NCBI GenBank assembly: GCA_003252225.1
Contig: QKFE01000170.1
Location: 1-34,012, forward strand
Source of the DNA: Kiritimatiellales bacterium
GTDB taxonomy: Bacteria > Verrucomicrobiota > Kiritimatiellia > Kiritimatiellales > Pontiellaceae
DNA length: 34,012 bases
Direction of reading: 5' to 3'
Under the pieces are notes generated by a model. It was given only the letters and a program-made list of their open reading frames with translations. It was not told the DNA's origin and made no database searches. Below, piece after piece: positions 15,698 through 23,413 of this stretch. The stretch's first letter is position 1. Each line of letters opens with the position of its first letter. Made by a program: the position numbers and the translations under genes.

Positions 15698-15847
15698 GGT
15701 AGGGCGCTTTCGATGAAAGCGCCGCTGTTCAACGTATCAGGTAGGGCGCTTTCGACGAAAGCGCCGCAAATCGGATCAAAGGCAATTCGGCGGTTTCATC
15801 GAAACCGCCCTACCCCGCGTCAGTGGTTTCACCGAAACCGCCCTACC
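15698..15847. repeat. Left 150-bp REP block (BIME-like)
   Basis: The block contains two type A REPs on the + strand (15698-15724, 15740-15766) and two type A' REPs in inverse orientation (15788-15814, 15822-15847). Type A has the stem GGCGCTTTC / GAAAGCGCC. Type A' has GGCGGTTTC / GAAACCGCC. The whole block recurs at 16338-16487 with 8 differences and no gap. Between the A and A' halves is a 21-nt linker. Confidence 0.9.
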
Positions 15848-15851
15848 CGAT

Positions 15852-16295
15852 CTATTGCCTGTTTTCCCAAACAAATTTCCATTTCCCCGAATCATCTGCC
15901 AAACCTGCGCGGACGGGATTCATCCGAATATAATAGGCTTTCTCTACATAGCTTTCTCCGGGACGCAGACGGTGATCAAAAAAATCGCGCTGCCAAACAA
16001 CAGAGCTGTTTGTTGAAACATAACGTTTCCATTGGGAAATACACCTTTTCATCCCGATCATCGGAGAAAAAGACATAATTGCGTGCAGATGATCGGGCAT
16101 CAGTAATAAGAGATGAACCCACAAATCCCCCCTATTCTGCCGGAACTGAAGTGATTCTTTAATAAGAACAAAAACCTCTTCGCAGCAAAGATGATTCACC
16201 CCCCGCGGCTCACAACCTATCGTAACAAAATATTCAGCCCCATCTTCAACCCATGATGGTATTTCATGAGGCAGTTTTTTACGTTCCGGCAACAT
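15852..16295 (-). CDS. REP-associated tyrosine transposase (RAYT, Y1/IS200-like)
   Basis: A 147-residue HUH-family single-strand transposase. The HUH motif is H69-L-H71 in LMPDHLHAIM. The C-terminal AYYIRMNPVRAGL signature (around 120-132) contains the likely catalytic tyrosine (Y121 or Y122) and is diagnostic of RAYTs. The protein is a typical short RAYT and appears intact. It is bracketed by two near-identical 150-bp REP blocks, the arrangement expected when the protein recognises those hairpins. Known RAYTs cut and join REP DNA at the GTAG foot; here the foot is also GTAG. It lacks the terminal structures of an autonomous IS200/IS605 element. The ribosome-binding site is weak (CGGGAAA, about 10 bases upstream of the ATG). 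Confidence 0.93.
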   Translation of the reverse strand: MLPERKKLPHEIPSWVEDGAEYFVTIGCEPRGVNHLCCEEVFVLIKESLQFRQNRGDLWVHLLLLMPDHLHAIMSFSPMIGMKRCISQWKRYVSTNSSVVWQRDFFDHRLRPGESYVEKAYYIRMNPVRAGLADDSGKWKFVWENRQ

Positions 16296-16337
16296 ATGCT
16301 TAAAATTTCCCGTATTGGTTCCGTAAACAAGCTTAAA

Positions 16338-16487
16338 GGTAGGGCGCTTTCGACGAAAGCGCCGCTGTTCAACGTATCAGGTAGGGCGCTTTCGACGAAA
16401 GCGCCGTAAATCGGATTAAAGATAATGCGGCGGTTTCATCGAAACCGCCCTACCCCGCGTCAGCGGTTTCATCGAAACCGCCCTACC
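16338..16487. repeat. Right 150-bp REP block (BIME-like)
   Basis: This is a direct copy of the left block, same length, matching at 142 of 150 positions. It holds type A REPs at 16338-16364 and 16380-16406 and type A' REPs at 16428-16454 and 16462-16487. Its A' hairpins are more perfect than those on the left, where 15822-15847 has two stem-weakening changes. Confidence 0.9.
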
Positions 16488-16548
16488 AAACGAACTTTAT
16501 CTTTAGACTTTAAACCCTTCCGCCGCATTTCTATATTTCGACCCTCTT

Positions 16549-17433
16549 ATGACGAAACCATCAAATAATCTGAATACAGAAATCCGCGGATGGCAGGATA
16601 AACTGCTTTCGCGCTCGGTGCGCCGGAACAATAAATGCAGCCGGATCATCAGCCTCGTCGGGAAAACCATGGATCTGCAATGCCTCGAAATCAGCATGGG
16701 CGACGGCGCAATCAGCGCCAATCTGCGTGCGCTCGGCGGCAGCTGGAAAACCGCGGTTCCCTCGCAGTCTGCGGCCGACTCCATTTCGTATTCCGTCGCG
16801 GATCCGATTGTTGTGCTCGAAAACGGAAAGCTCCCTTTTGCTGACAACACCTTCAACCGGCTGGTAATCGTTGATGCGCTTAAAGCCTTTGCCGACGATT
16901 ATGAATTTGTGCACGAATGCCACCGGGTTTTGAAAAATGATGCGTGGGTGATTATCAGCGAAACCCGCCGCGCGCCGTTCAGTACCGTCGCATTTTTACA
17001 GCGGATTTTCGGCCTGCTTCCGGTCAGCAACGGCGAGGCACGAAATGGATATAAAATCATCGAACTGTTCAACATCCTGCGCGACGGATTCGATGTTCCC
17101 GAAACCATTGTGTATTCCAACAGCCTGCTCGAAACCGCCGCAACCATCGGCGAAGCATTTCAGAAAATGATCACGCACGGACACTACTGGCTGGTTCGCG
17201 AAAGTGCCGGTTCAGCCGATCTGGGCAGTTACAAACGCCTATACGGGCTGGCCGGTTTTATGTATCCCCTGCTTTGGACTCTCTCGCAGTTCGATTTTCT
17301 GCCCGGCCACAAACTGCTCATTAAAAGCAAACGCCGCCACTGGAGCCCGCGGATTCAACCTGTTTTGCGCGACGGCCGCTCCATCGCCGAAGCCGCAATC
17401 AACACCAAAATCGGCACCGCCGCCCCCTTTTAA
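16549..17433 (+). CDS. SAM-dependent methyltransferase-like protein
   Basis: A 294-residue protein with a class I methyltransferase outline. LEISMGDGAISANLRALGG (residues 45-63) stands in the place of the glycine-rich SAM loop. LPFADNTFNRLVIVDALKAF and FVHECHRVLKNDAWVIISE match the motif IV to post-motif region of the UbiE/Methyltransf_11 group. The first loop lacks the usual GxGxG, so SAM binding may be altered. The C-terminal third (PLLWTLSQFDFLPGHKLLIKSKRR) is hydrophobic then basic and may contact a membrane or lipid substrate. A substrate cannot be named. It begins 61 bases after the REP block and precedes the RNase III gene by 92 bases. Confidence 0.72.
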   Translation: MTKPSNNLNTEIRGWQDKLLSRSVRRNNKCSRIISLVGKTMDLQCLEISMGDGAISANLRALGGSWKTAVPSQSAADSISYSVADPIVVLENGKLPFADNTFNRLVIVDALKAFADDYEFVHECHRVLKNDAWVIISETRRAPFSTVAFLQRIFGLLPVSNGEARNGYKIIELFNILRDGFDVPETIVYSNSLLETAATIGEAFQKMITHGHYWLVRESAGSADLGSYKRLYGLAGFMYPLLWTLSQFDFLPGHKLLIKSKRRHWSPRIQPVLRDGRSIAEAAINTKIGTAAPF

Positions 17434-17525
17434 AAATTGACCGAAAAAAAACAAAGGACGCATAGATTCAAAAATTTATCCAGTTTAGTTTAGTCACTGA
17501 GCTTCGAACTCTTCATGTTTAAATA

Positions 17526-18227
17526 ATGATCAAGTCCGCATATAAACAGCTGGAACAGGCCATCGGCTACCGCTTCAAAAAGAAAGCGCTGCTCGAACTC
17601 GCGCTCACCCACCCGTCGTTCCGCTACGAAAATCCGGATACCGATGACGACAACCAGCGGCTTGAATATCTCGGCGATGCGGTGCTCAGTCTCATTTCCG
17701 CCGAACACCTTTTTAAAAACAACCCCGATGCGCGCGAAGGCGATATGTCCAAACTGCGCAGCCGCCTGACGCAGGATCGGAAACTGGCCAAAATCGGCGC
17801 CGGTATCGGTATCAGTGAATTTTTGCGGCTGGGCGTCGGCGAACGTAAAAACGGCGGCGCGGAACGGGCCTCTAATTTAGCGGACGCCGTCGAAGCCATT
17901 ATCGGCGCGGCGTGGATCGACGGCGGCGCGCGGGCCGCTAATAAAATTTTTCAGAAGGTGTTTATTCCGGAGCTCGGCGAACTGCAGGAGAGCCCCGCCA
18001 AAAGCAACCCCAAAGGCGAATTGCAGGAATACGCTCAAAGCAACGGACACGATATCCCCGTATACGAAACCATCGAAGCCGTCGGCCCCGAACACGACCG
18101 CACCTTCACCGTACAGGTCACCGTCTGCGGAAAAAACTGGCAGGCCTCCGCCGGCAGCAAACGCGAAGCCGAAAGAAAAGCCGCAACCGCCGCGCTCGAA
18201 GATTTAAATACAAAAACATCGGACTGA
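17526..18227 (+). CDS. rnc: Ribonuclease III
   Basis: A 233-residue double-strand-specific endoribonuclease that processes rRNA precursors and structured mRNAs. The RNase III signature NQRLEYLGDAV is at residues 43-53, with catalytic E47, D51, D120 and E123 (LADAVEAIIGAAWIDGG). The dsRNA-binding domain spans about 163-230 (NPKGELQEYAQ, KREAERKAATAAL). Length is normal. No good Shine-Dalgarno sequence precedes the ATG at 17526. The M48 protease gene starts three bases after the stop, so they form one operon. RNase III would be able to cut the long REP and inverted-repeat hairpins found in transcripts of this window. Confidence 0.96.
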   Translation: MIKSAYKQLEQAIGYRFKKKALLELALTHPSFRYENPDTDDDNQRLEYLGDAVLSLISAEHLFKNNPDAREGDMSKLRSRLTQDRKLAKIGAGIGISEFLRLGVGERKNGGAERASNLADAVEAIIGAAWIDGGARAANKIFQKVFIPELGELQESPAKSNPKGELQEYAQSNGHDIPVYETIEAVGPEHDRTFTVQVTVCGKNWQASAGSKREAERKAATAALEDLNTKTSD

Positions 18228-18230
18228 TTC

Positions 18231-19466
18231 ATGAACGACTATCTCATTTTCATCCTCGCCCTGCTCGTATTCAACTGGCTGCTTTCACTCATCGTTGAAA
18301 CGCTCAACCTGAAAAACGCCTCCACCGAAATCCCCGGAGAATTCGTCGGGATTTATGACGATGAAAAATACGCGAAATCGCAGCGGTACTTGAAAGACAC
18401 CACCAAATTCGACCTCGTTCAATCCGCCGTTATGCTGCCGCTCACGATTGCGTTCATTCTGCTCGGCGGATTCAGCTGGATGAATGACATCGCGCAAAAC
18501 ACCGCCCAATCCATGATTTTGCAGGGGCTGGTTTTCGGCGGTATTTTAATGCTCATCGGCCAAATCATCGGGCTGCCCTTCAGCATCTACAGCACCTTCG
18601 TCATCGAAGAAAAATTCGGCTTCAACAAAACCACACCGAAAACCTTCATTGCCGATATTTTTAAAAGCCTCCTTTTAACCGTGCTGCTCGGCGCGCCGAT
18701 CTTCGCCCTCATTCTCTGGATCTTTTCATCCGTTCCGTATGCCTGGCTCTGGGCGTGGGCCGCGCTCAGCATCATCCAGCTGTTCATCCTGTTTATCGCC
18801 CCCGTCGTCATCCTGCCGCTGTTCAACAAATTCACTCCGCTTGAAGAAGGTGAACTGCGCTCCGCCATCGAAAAATTTGCCGCCGAACAGAAATTCACAT
18901 TGAGCGGAATTTTCAAGATCGACGGTTCAAAACGCTCCACCAAATCAAACGCCTATTTCACCGGTTTCGGGAACACCAAACGCATCGCCCTTTTCGACAC
19001 ACTGATTGAAAACCATTCCACCGAAGAACTCGTCGGCGTACTGGCCCACGAAGTCGGCCACTGCAAACGCGGCCACATCAAAAAAACCATCCTCATTTCA
19101 ATGGCTTCCACCCTGCTGATGTTCTTCATCCTGTCGCTCTTCATTTCAAAGCCGGGACTCTACGCCGCCTTCGGCATCGACGGCACCCCGCTTTATGCCG
19201 GACTCATCTTCTTCGGATTCCTCTACGCGCCGATCAACATGATTCTCGGTCTGCTCGGAACCATCCTTTCGCGCAAGCATGAATTTGAAGCGGACGCCTT
19301 TGCCGCCGAAACAACCCGCGAACCGACCCACCTGATTTCCGCCCTCAAAAAACTCTCCGTCGACAACCTTTCAAACCTGACGCCGCATCCACTGAAAGTA
19401 TTCCTCGAATACTCGCATCCGCCCGTGCTCGACCGCATCAAAGCTCTGCGGAAATTTGAGGGGTAA
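18231..19466 (+). CDS. M48 family membrane metalloprotease (Ste24/CAAX protease 1-like)
   Basis: A 411-residue polytopic zinc protease. The zinc motif is H273-E274-V-G-H277 in VLAHEVGHCKRGH, and the third ligand is E353 in RKHEFEADAFA. Several membrane segments lie at about 4-22, 66-82, 100-120, 147-167, 175-197, 290-306 and 320-345. The N-terminal region (PGEFVGIYDDEKYAKSQRYLKDTTKF) is characteristic of the Ste24/CAAX-prenyl-protease-1 branch, not of HtpX. In bacteria, which mostly lack CAAX proteins, it probably serves membrane protein quality control. It is cotranscribed with rnc. Its 3' end overlaps the convergent regulator gene by 29 bases. Confidence 0.92.
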   Translation: MNDYLIFILALLVFNWLLSLIVETLNLKNASTEIPGEFVGIYDDEKYAKSQRYLKDTTKFDLVQSAVMLPLTIAFILLGGFSWMNDIAQNTAQSMILQGLVFGGILMLIGQIIGLPFSIYSTFVIEEKFGFNKTTPKTFIADIFKSLLLTVLLGAPIFALILWIFSSVPYAWLWAWAALSIIQLFILFIAPVVILPLFNKFTPLEEGELRSAIEKFAAEQKFTLSGIFKIDGSKRSTKSNAYFTGFGNTKRIALFDTLIENHSTEELVGVLAHEVGHCKRGHIKKTILISMASTLLMFFILSLFISKPGLYAAFGIDGTPLYAGLIFFGFLYAPINMILGLLGTILSRKHEFEADAFAAETTREPTHLISALKKLSVDNLSNLTPHPLKVFLEYSHPPVLDRIKALRKFEG

Positions 19467-20583
19467 ACCGGAACTTACGGCGATAGTCGGACGGCGTTGT
19501 TCCGGTCTCCTGTTTAAAGGCCTGATTGAACCGTTCGCGGGTCGGATACCCGCACGATTCAGACATCACTTCAATCAGCATATCGGTCTCTTTCAAAAGG
19601 CGGCAGGCGCGCTGAATACGTTCACGGCGGATAATTTCATAAACCGAATGCACCAGCAGTTTGCGGAAACGGTTTTCCAGCGTACGCCGCCCTAAATGGG
19701 CCGCGCGGGCAACGTCATCGACCTGAATCGGAACGTGTGCATTTTCGCGGATAAAGCGGAGTGCAGCGGCAACCGCTTTATCATTCACCGCCGTCAAATC
19801 TGTCGATTGGCGTTCAAAAATTTCTTCGGGCGAAATCCGGATCGGTTCAACAGGCCGCGGTTCACCGCGCATCAGCTGTTCGAGCATTTGCGCGGCCTGC
19901 CATCCCACCCGTTCCGCGCCGAGTTCAATGCTCGACATCTGCGGATAAAGCATTTCACAGGCGAACGGATCGTTGTTTACGCCGAGCACGGAAACATCTT
20001 CGGGCACACTCAATCCGGCGTCGATGCAGGCATCGATCACAATCCGCCCCATCGGGTCTTCGGTGGCCAGCACACCGACCGTTCCGCCGCCTTTTAAGGC
20101 TGAAATCGCCGCGCCGATCTGTTCAATGCTCCGGCGCGATTTCAACTCAATGCACTGGAAGCCGCTACGGGCCAGCGTCGAAATAAACGCATCGTGTTTC
20201 AGCGTCGCATCGCCGAATGCTTTCCGACCGGTAATTGCAAACCGCCGGACTCCTTTTTTAATGAAAAACTCCGCCGCCATCCGACCGATTTCAGCGTTAT
20301 CCACCACCACCGAAGTCGGCGGCAGTTCGGCAAAGCGACCGAAAATATTCACCCCGAAAATTCCGCGTTTTTCTAAGGCTGAAATCGCCGCCGAATCCAG
20401 CATTCCAATAACGCCGTCGCCCGACCATTTTTTCAGCTCCGCAAGCGAAACCTCCGGTGCGCCGTGCGGGGCATAAAAGCGCCAGTTTCCCTGTTGAAAA
20501 CCATAGCGCGCAATTCCGGCCACTGCGTCACGGACAAACGGATTCGCGTAATCCATCGCCAGCGCAATGTTGAAATGCCGCAT
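19438..20583 (-). CDS. XylR-type transcriptional regulator (LacI-like sensor plus AraC HTH)
   Basis: A 381-residue regulator. The N-terminal portion (about 1-275) is a periplasmic-binding-protein-like sugar sensor without a LacI headpiece (IALAMDYANPFVRDAVAGIARYG, VGVLATEDPMGRIVIDACIDAG, VSVLGVNNDPFACEM). The C-terminal hundred residues are an AraC double helix-turn-helix (DDVARAAHLGRRTLENRFRKL, VMSESCGYPTRERFNQAFKQETG). This architecture is that of E. coli XylR and is abundant in Pontiella- and Lentisphaera-type genomes. It is the last gene of a minus-strand group with the aldo/keto reductase, five bases after that stop, so it probably regulates its own operon or the nearby hydrolase genes. 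The ligand is unknown, probably a sugar. Confidence 0.92.
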   Translation of the reverse strand: MRHFNIALAMDYANPFVRDAVAGIARYGFQQGNWRFYAPHGAPEVSLAELKKWSGDGVIGMLDSAAISALEKRGIFGVNIFGRFAELPPTSVVVDNAEIGRMAAEFFIKKGVRRFAITGRKAFGDATLKHDAFISTLARSGFQCIELKSRRSIEQIGAAISALKGGGTVGVLATEDPMGRIVIDACIDAGLSVPEDVSVLGVNNDPFACEMLYPQMSSIELGAERVGWQAAQMLEQLMRGEPRPVEPIRISPEEIFERQSTDLTAVNDKAVAAALRFIRENAHVPIQVDDVARAAHLGRRTLENRFRKLLVHSVYEIIRRERIQRACRLLKETDMLIEVMSESCGYPTRERFNQAFKQETGTTPSDYRRKFRFTPQISAEL

Positions 20584-20588
20584 CTTGA

Positions 20589-21581
20589 TTAATCCAGAAT
20601 CGCTTCAATGGCAGCCAGTTCATCGGCGCTGAATTCGGTATTTTCCGCCGCCTGCGCGCAGCATTCGAGCTGGCTTGTTTTACTCGCGCCGACCAGCACC
20701 GTCGTCACTTCGTTGTGCCGCAACACCCACGAAAGCGCCAGCTGCGCCATATTCTGCCCGCGCGTTTCCGCAATGGCGGCCAGTTTTTTTACCCGCTCAA
20801 TTTTATTCGCGCCCAGCCGTTCTTCATTCAGAAAACGGCCATCGGTTTTCACGCGCGAATCATCGGGAATCCCCTTCAAATAGCGGTCCGTCAAAATGCC
20901 CTGTTCCAATGGGCTGAAGACAATTAAACCCGTTCCGGTTTCGTTTGCCGTTTTCAGCGTTTCGTTTTCAACCCGGCGGTCAAGCATGTTGTACCGCACC
21001 TGATTAATTAAAAGCGGTGTTCCGAGTTCGTTTAAAACACCAGCCGCTTTTTTGAACTGATCGGCGGTGTAATAATTCGAGATTCCGGCATACAGCGCAC
21101 GGCCGCTGCGGACGATATAATCGAGTGCGCCCATCGTCTCTTCAATCGGCGTATCGGGATCAGGACGGTGGTGATAAAAAATATCGACATAATCGAGCCC
21201 GAGCCGTTTCAGGCTTTGATCGCAGCTGGCCACAAGATATTTGCGCGAACCCCAGTTGCCGTACGGCCCGGCCCACATATCATACCCCGCTTTGGATGAA
21301 ACAATCAGTTCGTCGCGGTAATTGGAAAAATCCTGTTTCAGTAATCGCCCGGTCACCTCTTCGGCCGCGCCGTACGGCGGGCCGTAATTGTTTGCCAGAT
21401 CAAAATGACAGATTCCCAAATCAAATGCGCGGCGCAACAATGCCCGGCAGTTTTCAAAATCAGCCGAATGCCCGAAATTGTGCCACATGCCGAACGACAC
21501 GGCGGGCAGCAGCAACCCGCTGTTTCCGCAGCGGTTATATTTCATGGCTTCATACCGGGATTTTTCTGCACTGTATTTCAT
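20589..21581 (-). CDS. Aldo/keto reductase, YghZ-like
   Basis: A 330-residue NADPH-dependent oxidoreductase. The catalytic tetrad is D61 and Y66 (DLANNYGPPYG), K97 (VSSKAGY) and H138 (DIFYHHRPD). The family member YghZ reduces L-glyceraldehyde 3-phosphate and methylglyoxal, and the sequence resembles that group (YNRCGNSGLLLPAVSFGMWHNFG). The ATG at 21581 is chosen because AAGGA lies eight bases upstream; the frame is open further upstream without a comparable site. Context (secreted CBM-like protein before, sugar-type regulator after) suggests that the substrate here could be a carbohydrate-derived aldehyde. That is inference. Confidence 0.9.
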   Translation of the reverse strand: MKYSAEKSRYEAMKYNRCGNSGLLLPAVSFGMWHNFGHSADFENCRALLRRAFDLGICHFDLANNYGPPYGAAEEVTGRLLKQDFSNYRDELIVSSKAGYDMWAGPYGNWGSRKYLVASCDQSLKRLGLDYVDIFYHHRPDPDTPIEETMGALDYIVRSGRALYAGISNYYTADQFKKAAGVLNELGTPLLINQVRYNMLDRRVENETLKTANETGTGLIVFSPLEQGILTDRYLKGIPDDSRVKTDGRFLNEERLGANKIERVKKLAAIAETRGQNMAQLALSWVLRHNEVTTVLVGASKTSQLECCAQAAENTEFSADELAAIEAILD

Positions 21582-21592
21582 ACTGTTTTCCT

Positions 21593-22183
21593 TTATTTCC
21601 TTTGCGCCGCCGAATCGCTGACGGATTCGTGGCAAATAACAATTCGGTCGATGTTGAATCTTTTTGAACGGCCGGAAATATAGAGCGTGTATTTTTCGCC
21701 GGCCTTCAAATTATAAACAGGTTCCGTCAGATTCCCGTTGATATCCATCTGAACGGCCCAGTCCCAGCCTTCCGAACTGCCGCCGAAAAACTTTTGGTCG
21801 GTCTGCAGCTTGATCAGTTCGTGCACATCGTCGGCCGTAAAATCGCCTTCGAGCCGAATATAGCAGTCGTTGCAGTTATCCTCGTTCGCGCCTTCGAGCC
21901 GTTTGTGCGCGCGAATCATAATCCGGTAAATACCGTCCTTATCGACCGTAAAGCGATATTTCAGTTCGCTGCCGGGCGGCCCGCCGGACGGTGAGTTTGC
22001 GCTGAATTCCAAATGGGCGGTTCCGGTGAATCCGACAACATCGGTCTTTTTTTCCCAATCGCCCAAAGAGGATCCGGCCTCTTCCGCCTCGATTACAACA
22101 AGGCCCCTTTCGCCATTAAACACCGGCCCGGCAAACGAAAAGGTTGAACTCAGCATCACCATCAGAAAGATTCCACATTTCAT
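21593..22183 (-). CDS. Secreted CBM-like (CBM6/35-type) protein
   Basis: A 196-residue exported protein with a signal peptide (residues 1-18, cleavage probably after FSFA). The mature part starts with GLVVIEAEEAGSS, a beginning typical of CBM6/CBM35-type beta-sandwiches (IEAE...). YRFTVDKDGIYRIMIRAHKRLEG, NDCYIRLEGDF and AGEKYTLYISGRSKRFNIDRIVI complete the sandwich; these strand and calcium-site features are also common in that group. No catalytic domain is attached, so the protein may bind polysaccharide on its own. AGGAGA precedes the ATG by eight bases. The gene opens a minus-strand operon with the aldo/keto reductase and XylR-type regulator, after the LacI terminator. Binding specificity is unknown. 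Confidence 0.75.
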   Translation of the reverse strand: MKCGIFLMVMLSSTFSFAGPVFNGERGLVVIEAEEAGSSLGDWEKKTDVVGFTGTAHLEFSANSPSGGPPGSELKYRFTVDKDGIYRIMIRAHKRLEGANEDNCNDCYIRLEGDFTADDVHELIKLQTDQKFFGGSSEGWDWAVQMDINGNLTEPVYNLKAGEKYTLYISGRSKRFNIDRIVICHESVSDSAAQRK

Positions 22184-22247
22184 CAGCCGTTCTCCTGAAG
22201 CTAATTCTCAAATGTTTATAGCAGTGGGCAAAAAATATGGAGATAAA

Positions 22248-22279
22248 AAAACCCGATCAACTTCAGTTGTCCGGGTTTT
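22248..22279 (-). terminator. Intrinsic terminator after the LacI-family gene
   Basis: An 8-bp outer stem (AAAACCCG / CGGGTTTT), a 2x2 internal loop, a 4-bp inner stem (CAAC/GTTG) and a TTCA loop. Read on the minus strand it is followed by a run of T, 18 bases after the regulator's stop codon. Confidence 0.82.
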
Positions 22280-22296
22280 AAAATCGCGCGCTGTTT

Positions 22297-23319
22297 TTAT
22301 GCCTTCGGCGCACCGACCGATTCGCGGATAATCAGATGGGGCTCAAAACGAAGCTGCCGAACCGGAACCTGCCGCTCCTTATTTTCAATGCGGTCGATTA
22401 CCAGCTGGGCGGCCTGCACGCCGATTTCATACGCATCCTGATGCAGCGTCGTGGCCGGCGGAATCAGATACTGCGTGTATTCCATATCGCCGAAACCGAT
22501 CACGGAAACATCGGCAGGAATGGACATATTCAGCTCGTGCACAGCGCGGTAAATGGTCGGAAGCATGAAATCACCGCCGGCAAAAATAGCTGTCGGCGCA
22601 TTTTCCGATGAAAGGAGCTCCATGACCATTTTGAGATTTATATCTTCCTCTTCGAAATCCCACTTATAAATGATCCGGGGCTCTTCCATGTCCGAACACC
22701 GGGAAAGCGCATATTCAAACCCGCGCTGACGCAGCCGGATACTTTCCACATCAATGAAAAGTCCGGCCACTTTGCGGTGGCCTTTTGCAATCAGATGTTC
22801 GGCTGCGAGCTGTCCGCCGTGTTCGTCCGCCGTGCCGACAAAGTCATATTTTTTTTCGGTTGTCAGCGAAACGTCCACAGCGACCACCGGCATGTGGTGC
22901 GAGTCGATGGCTTCGCAGACCCTGTCAATCTGATCGGCATACGGACGGATGATCAATCCTTCGACGCGCCGTTCCGCCAGACGCTGAACGAGCTGTTCGT
23001 CGTGGTCGTCCTGACTGTGCATCAGCAGGATCGGCAGATAGTTGCGTTTCATCAGTTCATCGTGAGCCCCACGGAAGATTTCCTCGGTGAAGCTCTCGAT
23101 GAACGGATCGATGATCATTCCGACGGAATAGGTTTTTCCGCTCTGCATGCCTTTGGCAAACAGATTGGGAACGTAACCCAGTTCCTCGGCAACTTTTTCG
23201 ATTTTCCGGACGGTCGATGTTTTGTGTAAATGCGATTTACCGTTCAGAACACGGCTGACAGTCTGAAACGAGAACCCGGTTTTCAGGGCAATGTCACGAA
23301 TTGTAATTTGCTTACTCAT
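22297..23319 (-). CDS. LacI-family transcriptional regulator
   Basis: A 340-residue LacI/GalR repressor. The headpiece helix-turn-helix is at residues 4-25 (ITIRDIALKTGFSFQTVSRVLNG), followed by the hinge helix ending VPNLFAKGMQSGKTYSVGMIID. The sensor domain (about 60-340) has the usual bilobed fold (GLIIRPYADQIDRV, GHRKVAGLFIDVESIRLRQRGFEYAL, PADVSVIGFGDMEY). It lies directly downstream of the GH94 and propeller hydrolase genes on the same strand, with its own terminator. It is therefore the best candidate for controlling the carbohydrate locus. A possible operator is noted at 26935-26952. The inducer is not identifiable. Confidence 0.93.
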   Translation of the reverse strand: MSKQITIRDIALKTGFSFQTVSRVLNGKSHLHKTSTVRKIEKVAEELGYVPNLFAKGMQSGKTYSVGMIIDPFIESFTEEIFRGAHDELMKRNYLPILLMHSQDDHDEQLVQRLAERRVEGLIIRPYADQIDRVCEAIDSHHMPVVAVDVSLTTEKKYDFVGTADEHGGQLAAEHLIAKGHRKVAGLFIDVESIRLRQRGFEYALSRCSDMEEPRIIYKWDFEEEDINLKMVMELLSSENAPTAIFAGGDFMLPTIYRAVHELNMSIPADVSVIGFGDMEYTQYLIPPATTLHQDAYEIGVQAAQLVIDRIENKERQVPVRQLRFEPHLIIRESVGAPKA

Positions 23320-23413
23320 AGTCCGGTATTGCTAGCACAAACGCTGTCTGCAAACCAAGACATTCGCACGTTTTTTATTTTTTCAACCAACCCGATAAAA
23401 AATCTTCTCAAAC

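Noticed and set aside
15658-16487. A CRISPR array
   Set aside because: Repeats are palindromic, irregularly spaced, in both orientations, and surround a RAYT; there are no cas genes and no unique equal-length spacers.
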